From JACCVG01 sp034664165 (GTDB lineage: Bacteria; Actinomycetota; Thermoleophilia; Solirubrobacterales; Thermoleophilaceae): DNA of 10,586 bases. The DNA lies in assembly GCA_034664165.1 (NCBI GenBank), contig JAXDIE010000132.1, forward strand, positions 1-10,586. Reading direction: 5' to 3'. The translations under genes and the position numbers were made by a program. Shown one piece after another: positions 1-5,331 of the stretch. The notes below the pieces were generated by a model, which was not told where the DNA came from, made no database searches, and saw only the letters and a list, made by a program, of their open reading frames with translations. How positions within the stretch are numbered: position 1 is the stretch's first letter; each line of letters opens with the position of its first letter.

Positions 1-141
1 CGCGCGGAAGACCCCGTGCGGATGGCCGCCGCCATGAAGCTGGCGGTGCAGGCCGGGCGCTCGGCCTTCGAGGCCGGCCGGATCCCGAGGCGCCTCTACG
101 CCGAGGCCTCGACGCCGGTGGAAGGGAGGCCCGAGCTCTAG
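1..141 (+). CDS. thiG: Thiazole synthase ThiG, C-terminal fragment (5' end outside window)
   Basis: The first 46 codons, in frame from base 1, end in TAG at 139-141. They match the C-terminus of ThiG, which joins 1-deoxyxylulose 5-phosphate, dehydroglycine and sulfur from ThiS thiocarboxylate into the thiazole phosphate of thiamine, in the cytoplasm. What is visible is the family's terminal helix and tail: EDPVRMAAAMKLAVQAGR followed by AGRIPRRLYAEASTPVEG. The catalytic lysine and most of the TIM barrel lie upstream of the window, so activity cannot be judged. No thi gene follows it here, so it is probably the last gene of a thiamine cluster. No U-tailed terminator is seen directly after the stop. 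Identification rests on recall of the conserved tail only. Confidence 0.85.
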   Translation, partial: RAEDPVRMAAAMKLAVQAGRSAFEAGRIPRRLYAEASTPVEGRPEL

Positions 142-146
142 CCCAG

Positions 147-236
147 TTACTGCTCGTACAGCTGCTGCACGCGGGTCCTGTCTCCGTTGGGGAAGAACGA
201 ATCGGCCTCGGGGGAGCACTCCCTCCCGCGACGCAC
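147..236 (-). pseudogene. Possible decayed gene tail (29 codons)
   Basis: On the minus strand a TAA at 147-149 closes a frame whose last 20 codons read EADSFFPNGDRTRVQQLYEQ. Eighteen of these 20 codons end in G or C, and the stop lies 5 bases from the convergent thiG stop, as in many real gene ends. The frame is blocked by a TGA at 279-281, and the only start-like codon in it is a GTG at 234-236 without a ribosome binding site. Upstream the translation becomes Arg-rich and unremarkable. I do not recognise a family. It could be the 3' remnant of a deleted gene or chance GC-rich reading. Confidence 0.2.
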
Positions 237-442
237 GCGGCTACGTGCCGGTCTCCCGTGCTCACGCTCCCGCGTCGCTCACGGGCGCGTGCCCCTCGGC
301 CTCATCGCTCGCCCCAAACGTCGCCACCCGCGCGATCAGCCAGGCCGATGGACCATCTCCGTGACGGGAGAGGCCTCCAAACCCACAGTTGTGGATCGCG
401 AGGCGCGCAGGATGATGCGCTTTTCAGCTCCAGGGAGGAAGC

Positions 443-619
443 GTCCTGACTAATGGGTGCATAGCAACCACAGGGCAGGACGGTGGCTCCCACCGGCTTC
501 GCTTTGTGCCCTGATTGCTGCCGTTGCTACGGAACCGCCCCCACGGAAGCAATGAAGGGGAACACGAATTGTTCCCCCAGGAAAACTCCTGCAATTAGTC
601 CTGAGGGCTGTGCGAGGAC
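443..619. other. Multi-stem structured element: candidate noncoding RNA or MITE-like insertion
   Basis: The stretch contains many complementary segments. An outer stem pairs GACTAAT (448-454) with ATTAGTC (594-600) and may extend through GTCCT (443-447) with AGGAC (615-619). Inside are TAGCAAC (462-468) with GTTGCTA (523-529), CAGGGCA (471-477) with TGCCCTG (507-513), CGGTGG (481-486) with CCACCG (490-495), GGGGAACA (557-564) with TGTTCCCC (570-577), and CAGGA (578-582) with TCCTG (587-591). An alternative inner pairing is ATTGCT (514-519) with AGCAAT (548-553). TCCTGA occurs directly outside both ends of the CTAAT/ATTAG termini (444-449 and 599-604), like a 6-base target duplication. The pairings are read directly; whether this is a transcribed RNA, a small mobile element or partly the argF terminator is inference. 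I do not match it to a known riboswitch. Confidence 0.45.
557..577 (-). terminator. Probable argF terminator hairpin
   Basis: An 8-base perfect stem, GGGGAACA/TGTTCCCC, encloses a 5-base loop. Read on the minus strand it lies about 58 bases past the argF stop and is followed by TTCATTGCTT, a moderately T-rich tail. On the plus strand no T run follows, so the orientation favours argF. It also forms one arm of the larger structured element. Confidence 0.5.
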
Positions 620-634
620 CCTGCGCCCGGCCCC

Positions 635-1543
635 CTACGAGAGCAGCAGCTCGAGCAGGGCCTTCTGGGCGTGCAGGCGGTTCTCCGCTTGATCCCACAC
701 GGCCGAGCGCTCCCCGTAGAGCACCTCGGCAGTGATCTCCTCGCCGGGGTGCGCCGGGAGGCAGTGCAGGGCAACCGCCGCGGGGTCCGCAACGGCCAGG
801 AGCTCGTCGTTCAGCTGGTAGGGGTCGAGCAGCGAGCGCTTGGCATCGGCTCCGTCACCATCGCCCATGCTCACCCAGACGTCCGTGTAGAGCGCGTGGG
901 CACCCGCGGCGGCCTCGGCCGGGTCGGCGGTCACGGCGGCGGAGCCCGATCCGTGGGCGGCTGCGTTGGCCCGCTCGACAACCGCCGGGTCGACCTGCAG
1001 GCCGTCGGGAGCGGCCACCACCACCTCGACCCCCGCCCGCGCGCCGACGAGCATGAGTGACGCGGCCACGTTGTTGCCGTCGCCGACGTACGCGAGCTTC
1101 AGCCCGTCGGTCGCGCCGAAGCGCTCACGCAGAGTCTGGAGATCGGCCAGCGCCTGGCAGGGGTGATGCTCGGCGGTGAGCATGTTGATCACGGGCACGC
1201 CGGCGTGCTCCGCGAGCTCGGCCAGCGTGGCGTGGGGCCCGGTGCGCAGCCCGATTGCCTGCACGAAGCGCGAGAGGACCGTCGCCGTGTCCCGCACGGG
1301 CTCGCCCCGCGAGAGCTGGAGCTCATCGCTGCGCAGCACCACCGGCGTGCCGCCCAGCTCGGCCACCCCGACTTCGAAGGAGACCCGCGTGCGGGTGGAG
1401 GGCTTCTCGAATATCAGCGCGACGCTGCGGCCGGCGAGTGCGTCGGAGGCCAGCCGGTCGGCCTTCAGTTCCGCGGCGCGCGCCAGGAGATCCTGGAGCT
1501 CGGCGGGGCTCAGCTCTTCGCCTGTAAGAAAATGCCGCGTCAC
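635..1543 (-). CDS. argF: Ornithine carbamoyltransferase
   Basis: This cytoplasmic enzyme converts ornithine and carbamoyl phosphate to citrulline in arginine biosynthesis. The family signatures are intact: the carbamoyl-phosphate loop STRTR (about residues 49-53 from the start chosen here), HPCQ (127-130), the ornithine-loop motif VSMG (224-227) and HCLP (260-263), whose Cys closes the active site. SMG marks OTC as opposed to aspartate carbamoyltransferase. Length is 302 aa, normal for the family. I prefer the GTG at 1541-1543 (VTRHFLTGEEL), where homologues usually begin. It sits 6 bases after TACGAT (1550-1555, minus strand), fitting a leaderless transcript. ATG starts at 1564 and 1573 would add 7 or 10 atypical residues and overlap the divergent neighbour. 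It is alone on its strand here, without other arg genes. Confidence 0.93.
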   Translation of the reverse strand: MTRHFLTGEELSPAELQDLLARAAELKADRLASDALAGRSVALIFEKPSTRTRVSFEVGVAELGGTPVVLRSDELQLSRGEPVRDTATVLSRFVQAIGLRTGPHATLAELAEHAGVPVINMLTAEHHPCQALADLQTLRERFGATDGLKLAYVGDGNNVAASLMLVGARAGVEVVVAAPDGLQVDPAVVERANAAAHGSGSAAVTADPAEAAAGAHALYTDVWVSMGDGDGADAKRSLLDPYQLNDELLAVADPAAVALHCLPAHPGEEITAEVLYGERSAVWDQAENRLHAQKALLELLLS

Positions 1544-1549
1544 CTTGTG

Positions 1550-1555
1550 ATCGTA
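1550..1555 (-). promoter_or_regulatory. Candidate -10 element of argF (TACGAT), leaderless geometry
   Basis: On the minus strand TACGAT is followed by six bases and then the GTG start at 1543, so transcription would begin at or next to the start codon. No good -35 hexamer is visible at the expected spacing, which is common in high-GC actinobacteria. The placement agrees with the preferred argF start but is inference. Confidence 0.35.
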
Positions 1556-1562
1556 TCTGTGC

Positions 1563-2351
1563 ATGCTCCGCATCCTCAGCTGGAATCTTTTCCATGGGCG
1601 GGACCGCCCACCCGACGACGAGGGCTACGCACGGGTCAACCGCTCGCTTCTGGCCGAGTTCACGACGGTGCTGGCGCGGGATCCATGGGACATCGCTCTG
1701 CTCCAGGAGGTCCCACCCCGCTGGCTGAGGCCACTGGCACAGGGGGTGGGGGCCTCCGGCGTCAGTGCCCTGACCTCGCGGAATCTCGGGGCAGGCCTCA
1801 GAGGCCTCCTGGCCGACTGGCGGCCCGACCTGCTCGGCGCGGCCGAGGGCGGGTCCAACCAGCTGCTGGTTCGCCCACCCCTCCAGATATCGGGCGTGCG
1901 CCGCCAGACCCTGCGCCTGCTTCCCGAGCGCCGGCGCCTGCTGTTCGCCGAGGTCGCCCGGCCCGGCACGGGGGCCATAGCCGTGGCCAATCTCCACGCC
2001 AGCTTCCACACACCCCGCGCCGCCACGCGCGATGTCGAACGTGCGGCGGCCGCGAGCTCCGGGTGGGCGCATGGGCTTCCGCTGGTCTTCGGTGGCGATC
2101 TGAACCTCAGGCCGCGAACCAGCTCGCCCGTCTTCCAGGACATCGAGGCGCGGCTCGGGGTTGCGGGCGCCAGCGGGCCGGGGGCGATCGACCACCTGCT
2201 CACGCGTGGGCTCGAGCCGGAGGGAGGCGTTCTCGTGCTCCCTGCGTCGTGGCGCGAGGTGCCCGGCGAGCACGGCCTCCTCGTGCGCCTGTCGGACCAC
2301 GCTCCGGTGGTCCGCGAATTCTCAGGTTCCCCGCTCTCTCCCAGCGGGTAG
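1563..2351 (+). CDS. Endonuclease/exonuclease/phosphatase-family protein
   Basis: This 262-aa protein has the full motif set of the metal-dependent EEP (exonuclease III/DNase I-like) fold: SWNLFHG at 6-12 with Asn8, LLQEV with metal-binding Glu49, NLHAS with His145, GGDLNLRP with Asp179 and Asn181, IDHLL with Asp210, and SDHAPV with Asp245-His246. The active site therefore looks intact. Members cleave phosphodiester or phosphomonoester bonds in DNA, RNA, lipids or phosphoinositides, and the substrate cannot be read from the sequence. No signal peptide or membrane segment is visible, so a cytoplasmic role is likely. The ATG at 1563 starts directly on the first conserved strand (MLRILSWN). It opens a plus-strand cluster with the H1-like and methyltransferase genes. 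No clear ribosome binding site is seen, and only about 19 bases separate it from the divergent argF start. Confidence 0.85.
   Translation: MLRILSWNLFHGRDRPPDDEGYARVNRSLLAEFTTVLARDPWDIALLQEVPPRWLRPLAQGVGASGVSALTSRNLGAGLRGLLADWRPDLLGAAEGGSNQLLVRPPLQISGVRRQTLRLLPERRRLLFAEVARPGTGAIAVANLHASFHTPRAATRDVERAAAASSGWAHGLPLVFGGDLNLRPRTSSPVFQDIEARLGVAGASGPGAIDHLLTRGLEPEGGVLVLPASWREVPGEHGLLVRLSDHAPVVREFSGSPLSPSG
2330..2348 (+). terminator. Hairpin at the end of the EEP gene, possible weak terminator or attenuator
   Basis: CCCGCT (2330-2335) pairs with AGCGGG (2343-2348) over a 7-base loop directly before the TAG at 2349-2351. There is no T tail. It may only weakly separate the EEP gene from the downstream gene, which has its own strong ribosome binding site. 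Confidence 0.25.
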
Positions 2352-2375
2352 GGTGGAAGCGCATCGTCGGCCAAC

Positions 2376-2382
2376 AGGAGGA
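2376..2382 (+). promoter_or_regulatory. Shine-Dalgarno that decides the start of the H1-like gene
   Basis: AGGAGGA lies four bases before the ATG at 2387. It fixes the start in a frame that stays open for 1.2 kb further upstream. Confidence 0.8.
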
Positions 2383-2386
2383 TCAG

Positions 2387-3193
2387 ATGCCCCAGCCCAG
2401 GCGAACCTCTACCGCCGGGACGCGTAAGACGTCCGGCGCCGGAGCCGCGAAGAAGAAAACAGCTGCAAAGAAGCCCGCCGCCAGGAAGGCTGCGCCGAAG
2501 AAGGCCGCCGCAAAGCCGGCCGCACGGAAGGCGGCGCCCGCTGCACGGAAGGCCGCACCCAAGAAGGCTGCGCCGAAGAGGGCAACCGCGAAGAGGGCCG
2601 CGCCGAAGAAGGCGGCCTCCTCGAACCCGACAGATGTCGCGGCCAAGGCGGTCCAGGAGTTCAGGGACGCTCTGCAGCGCGGCACGGACGGCCGGCTCAA
2701 CTTCGCGATCCTCACCCGGGAGCGCATGGAAGAGGTGCTGTCCGACGCGGTCGAGCGCGGCCGCGTGACGGCCGACGACGCGCAGGACATGGTCCAGAGC
2801 CTGCTCGATCGCGCCCGCCAGGAGACGACCGACGTGGTCAAGGATCTCGAGCAGCTGCTCGAGCGGGGCCGCAGCGAGTTGGACACACGCCGCAAGCGCG
2901 GCGAGAAGGCGGCGGCCAAGGCCCGCAAGCAGGTTGAGGAGGCCACGAGCAAGGCCAGGACGCGTGCCGTGCGGGGCGCCGATCCAGCGCTTGCAAGGGT
3001 GGACCGTGTCCGCCGGGCAGTAGGCGCCGGGCCGAGCTTCCCGATTCTCGGGTTCGACGAGCTCACCGCCGGGCAGGTCGTGGCGCGGCTCTCCGAGCTG
3101 GCACCTGCGCAACTGCGCAAGGTCCGCGACTACGAGAAGCGCAATGCAAACCGCAAGTCCGTGCTGAACGCGATCGGCTCGAAGCTCGGCTGA
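2387..3193 (+). CDS. Histone H1-like Lys/Ala-rich protein with helical middle and C-terminal NRK domain
   Basis: The protein has 268 aa. Residues 20-77 are an H1-like tail of KKAAPKK/ARKAAP-type repeats, very basic and suited to binding DNA or other polyanions. Residues 82-195 are charged and predicted helical (LTRERMEEVLSDAVERG, then VVKDLEQLLERGRSEL), resembling phasin/granule-associated or coiled-coil proteins. Residues 222-268 form a short domain with FDELTAGQVVARLSEL and YEKRNANRKSVLNAI, a pattern I recall from small actinobacterial proteins of unknown function. The ATG at 2387 is preceded by AGGAGGA (2376-2382) with 4-base spacing. The same frame is open upstream to 1163, but that part is antisense to argF or out of frame with the EEP gene. 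Likely role: nucleoid or granule association, by inference from composition. Confidence 0.85.
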   Translation: MPQPRRTSTAGTRKTSGAGAAKKKTAAKKPAARKAAPKKAAAKPAARKAAPAARKAAPKKAAPKRATAKRAAPKKAASSNPTDVAAKAVQEFRDALQRGTDGRLNFAILTRERMEEVLSDAVERGRVTADDAQDMVQSLLDRARQETTDVVKDLEQLLERGRSELDTRRKRGEKAAAKARKQVEEATSKARTRAVRGADPALARVDRVRRAVGAGPSFPILGFDELTAGQVVARLSELAPAQLRKVRDYEKRNANRKSVLNAIGSKLG

Positions 3194-3206
3194 GCTTCAA
3201 AACAGG

Positions 3207-4592
3207 ATGACCGAGAACACCGCCGCGGCGCCGGCACGGCCGGCGCGCGGCGCTGACGTCGACCTGCGTGTCGACTCGATGGCGCATGGAGGCGCCGGTG
3301 TCGGCCGCCTGGACGGCTACGTCGTGTTCGTGCGCGGGGCGGTCCCCGGTGACCTGGTGCGCGCGACCATCGACAAGCGCAAGCGGGCCTACGCGGAGGC
3401 CCGGCTGGTTGAGGTGCTCGAGCCCGGGCCCGATCGGATCGAGCCGCGCTCCCCTCACCCAGGCGCGCCCTGGCAGGTCCTGCCCTACGAGCGCCAGCTG
3501 GCCATCAAGGAGGAGCAGGTCCGCGACGCCCTGAAGCGGATGGGCAGGTTCGAGGACCCGGACGTCGCTCCGATCGTCGGCGCCGTCGACCAGTGGCGCT
3601 ACCGCAACAAGATGGAGTACTCGTTCGGTGCCGACGAGGACGGCCAGCTCCTGCTGGGCTTCCACCGGGCGGGCCGATGGAACGACATCGATGAGGTCGA
3701 AACAGACATTCTTGCCCCGGAGGTCGTCGACGAGATCCGGCTGGCCGCCAAGGAGTGGTGCCTGACCGAGGGCCTTTCCGCCTGGGATCGCGTGGACCAC
3801 TCCGGGTTCCTCCGCAACCTGGTGGTACGCCACGGCCGCCGCAGCGGCCAGATCCAGGCGCGGCTGATCACGGGGGATGGGGAGTTCCGCTCGCAGGAGT
3901 TCGCCTCGGCCCTGGGGGCCGACGCCGTCCTGTGGACCCGGACGCCCGCCCTGTCGGAAACCAGTCGCGACGGCGTCACAAAGGTCCTCTCGGGCGGCGT
4001 GGACATCGACGAGGAGCTCGAGGTCGGAGGCAGGAGGCTGCGCTTCAAGATCTCCCCCGAGGCCTTCTTCCAGACCAATACCGAGATGGCCGAGCGCCTC
4101 TACGGGCTGGCCGCCGACGCCGCCGGGCTGACCGGCGCCGAGAAGGTGTTCGACCTCTACTGCGGGATCGGCACCATCGGGATCAGCCTGGCCTCCCGGG
4201 CGCGGGAGGTGTGGGGCATCGAGTCAGTCGAGCACGCCATCGCCGACGCCATCCGCAACGCCGAGCTGAACGGAGTCGGCAACGCCAAGTTCTTCGCCGG
4301 CGACGTGCGGACCGCGCTGGGCCCCCTGGTCGAGAAGGCCGGCAAGCCCGACGTGGTGATCGTCGATCCGCCGCGACCCGGCCTTTCCCCGAAGATCGTC
4401 AGGAGGGTGCTGGAGGCCGAGCCCCAGCGGATCGTCTACGTGTCGTGCAACCCGACCACTTTCGCGCCCAATGCGCGGCAGATCGTCGACGCCGGCTACA
4501 GCCTGGGCCGGGTCACCCCAGTCGACATGTTCCCCCAGACCCCGCACATCGAGTGCGTGGCGGTGCTGGAACGAAACGGGGCGGGCCGCTAG
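3207..4592 (+). CDS. RNA (uracil-5-)-methyltransferase, RlmD/TrmA family
   Basis: This SAM-dependent enzyme, 461 aa, methylates C5 of a uridine in 23S rRNA or tRNA. An N-terminal TRAM-type domain (about 17-72, with DSMAHGGAGVGRLDGYVVFVRGAVPGD) precedes the catalytic domain. Key motifs are the SAM-binding loop FDLYCGIGTIGI (315-326), DPPRPGL (387-393), the nucleophile Cys414 in YVSCNPTT, and general-base Glu449 in TPHIEC. Where E. coli RlmD carries three of its four Fe-S cysteines this protein has RSPHPGAPWQVL (81-92), with none, so it probably lacks the cluster. The rRNA-versus-tRNA target is therefore left open. The gene follows the H1-like gene by 13 bases and is probably co-transcribed. 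The only ribosome-binding hint is AGG directly before the ATG, so a slightly different start is possible. Confidence 0.88.
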   Translation: MTENTAAAPARPARGADVDLRVDSMAHGGAGVGRLDGYVVFVRGAVPGDLVRATIDKRKRAYAEARLVEVLEPGPDRIEPRSPHPGAPWQVLPYERQLAIKEEQVRDALKRMGRFEDPDVAPIVGAVDQWRYRNKMEYSFGADEDGQLLLGFHRAGRWNDIDEVETDILAPEVVDEIRLAAKEWCLTEGLSAWDRVDHSGFLRNLVVRHGRRSGQIQARLITGDGEFRSQEFASALGADAVLWTRTPALSETSRDGVTKVLSGGVDIDEELEVGGRRLRFKISPEAFFQTNTEMAERLYGLAADAAGLTGAEKVFDLYCGIGTIGISLASRAREVWGIESVEHAIADAIRNAELNGVGNAKFFAGDVRTALGPLVEKAGKPDVVIVDPPRPGLSPKIVRRVLEAEPQRIVYVSCNPTTFAPNARQIVDAGYSLGRVTPVDMFPQTPHIECVAVLERNGAGR

Positions 4593-4603
4593 GACCCGCC
4601 CCG
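4577..4603 (+). terminator. Terminator-like hairpin across the methyltransferase stop codon
   Basis: CGGGGCGGG (4577-4585) pairs perfectly with CCCGCCCCG (4595-4603) around a 9-base loop that contains the TAG at 4590-4592. No T run follows. It lies between convergent genes and could act in either direction, as U-less terminators are thought to in high-GC bacteria. Confidence 0.45.
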
Positions 4604-4617
4604 GCAAGGCGCACTAG

Positions 4618-4637
4618 GCCGTCGGCTAGGCGACGGC
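4618..4637 (-). terminator. Hairpin overlapping the sodA stop codon
   Basis: GCCGTCG (4618-4624) pairs with CGACGGC (4631-4637) around the loop GCTAGG, which contains the sodA TAG (4626-4628, minus strand). It is the partner of the hairpin at 4577-4603 in the convergent gap. There is no T tail. Confidence 0.35.
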
Positions 4638-5231
4638 GTCGAAGCGCTCGGCCACCTTGCCCCAGTTGACGGTGTTCCAGAAGGCATCCAGATAGTCCGG
4701 GCGCTTGTTCTGATACTTCAGGTAGTAGGCGTGCTCCCAGACGTCGACGCCCAGAAGCGGCGTCTTGCCATCGGAGATCGGGTTGTCCTGATTGGCCGTC
4801 GAGGTGACCGCCAGACCCGAGCCGTCATGGACGAGCCATGCCCAGCCGGAGCCGAACTGGCCGATGCCCGCGTCCTTCAGCTTGCCCTTGAAGTCATCGA
4901 ACGAGCCGAAGGCCGCGTCGATGGCCTCACCCAGGGCGCCGTCGGGCGCGCCGCCGCCATCCGGTGACATCGACTCCCAGAACATGCTGTGGTTCAGGTG
5001 GCCGCCGCCGTTGTTGCGCACCGGGCCGCGCTTGTCATCGGGCACGGACGAGAGATCTGCGATCACGTCCTCGATCGGCTTGTCGGCCAGGTCGGTGCCC
5101 TCGAGTGCGGCATTGACCTTGTCCACATACGCCTGGTGATGCTTGTCGTGGTGGATGCGCATCGTCTCCTCATCGATGTGAGGCTCGAGCGCGTTGTAGT
5201 CGTAGGGGAGAGGCGGAACCTCGTATGACAT
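4626..5231 (-). CDS. sodA: Superoxide dismutase, Mn/Fe family, probably Mn type
   Basis: This 201-aa enzyme converts superoxide to hydrogen peroxide and oxygen. All four metal ligands are present: His27 (RIHHDKHH), His81 (HLNHSMFW), Asp163 and His167 (GVDVWEHAYY). Gln148 in ANQDNP, together with the GGGHLNHS segment, points to the manganese type, because iron enzymes usually place the active-site Gln in the earlier segment; cambialism cannot be excluded. No signal peptide is visible, so it is cytoplasmic. The ATG at 5231 has AAGGAG eight bases upstream. It diverges from the phospholipase gene across about 100 bases containing an 18-base palindrome that could serve as an operator. Confidence 0.95.
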   Translation of the reverse strand: MSYEVPPLPYDYNALEPHIDEETMRIHHDKHHQAYVDKVNAALEGTDLADKPIEDVIADLSSVPDDKRGPVRNNGGGHLNHSMFWESMSPDGGGAPDGALGEAIDAAFGSFDDFKGKLKDAGIGQFGSGWAWLVHDGSGLAVTSTANQDNPISDGKTPLLGVDVWEHAYYLKYQNKRPDYLDAFWNTVNWGKVAERFDAVA

Positions 5232-5268
5232 GAAATGGCTCCTTGGAGTCTTGTGTTCGGTGGGACCT

Positions 5269-5286
5269 TGAAGCTAACACGCTTCA
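5269..5286. promoter_or_regulatory. 18-base palindrome in the sodA/phospholipase divergent promoter region
   Basis: TGAAGC (5269-5274) and GCTTCA (5281-5286) form a perfect 6-base inverted repeat around TAACAC. The right arm runs into CTTCACACG (5282-5290), repeated as CTTCACACC at 5305-5313, 23 bases downstream, about two helical turns. This arrangement suits a dimeric regulator acting on either gene. No specific regulator is identified. Confidence 0.35.
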
Positions 5287-5318
5287 CACGACCTACACCT
5301 CCTTCTTCACACCGGGGC

Positions 5319-5324
5319 TACTGT
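5319..5324 (+). promoter_or_regulatory. Candidate -10 element of the phospholipase gene (TACTGT)
   Basis: TACTGT ends 7 bases before the GTG at 5332, so the transcript would begin at the start codon. No Shine-Dalgarno precedes that GTG, which supports a leaderless message. No convincing -35 is seen. Confidence 0.35.
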
Positions 5325-5331
5325 TGTCCGT

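Larger units (their letters stand above)
142..634. other. Intergenic region between convergent thiG and argF, with no convincing gene
   Basis: About 490 bases separate the thiG stop from the argF stop, far more than any other gap in this tightly packed window. The short ORFs here in all frames show no family resemblance and have Arg/Pro/Ser-rich compositions typical of random high-GC sequence. Two things stand out: a short minus-strand reading frame ending beside the thiG stop (147-236), and a highly self-complementary stretch at about 443-619. Between 240 and 440 I see only low-significance small dyads, such as CCACA/TGTGG near 383-394 and a 4-base GCGC stem before TTTT at 405-424. Confidence 0.7.

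Noticed and set aside
387..398. DnaA-box-like ATCCACAAC (minus strand)
   Set aside because: A single partial match with no cluster, no AT-rich region and no replication genes nearby.
405..424. GCGC/GCGC hairpin followed by TTTT as a thiG terminator
   Set aside because: Only a 4-base stem with an 8-base loop more than 260 bases beyond the thiG stop; too weak to call.
470..495. Resemblance of the structured element to RNase P RNA (CCACAGGGCAGG followed by a GGTGG hairpin)
   Set aside because: The element is far too short, and the other universally conserved RNase P segments are not present.
462..529. Integron attC-like imperfect hairpin
   Set aside because: The ends TAGCAAC/GTTGCTA do not fit the RYYYAAC and GTTRRRY core sites, and there is no cassette or integrase context.
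470..533. Cyclic-di-GMP (GEMM) riboswitch suggested by CACAGGGCA
   Set aside because: The GAAA tetraloop, its receptor and the GCAAAGC segment expected after that motif are missing, and no gene start follows on the plus strand.
1544..1573. N-terminal extension of argF starting at ATG 1573 or 1564
   Set aside because: The added residues are not typical of OTC N-termini and would overlap the divergent EEP start. The GTG at 1543 matches the usual family start and has a suitable -10 element.
1163..2386. Upstream 408 codons of a 676-aa open frame that ends with the H1-like gene
   Set aside because: This part runs antisense to argF and out of frame with the EEP gene, both with intact family motifs. 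A strong Shine-Dalgarno sits at the internal ATG 2387.
1625..3112. 495-aa minus-strand ORF
   Set aside because: It lies entirely opposite the EEP and H1-like genes, whose motifs are clear. Leu/Arg/Gly-rich composition fits an antisense shadow in high-GC DNA.
3063..3833. 256-aa minus-strand ORF
   Set aside because: It is antisense to the 3' end of the H1-like gene and the 5' half of the methyltransferase, with shadow-like composition.
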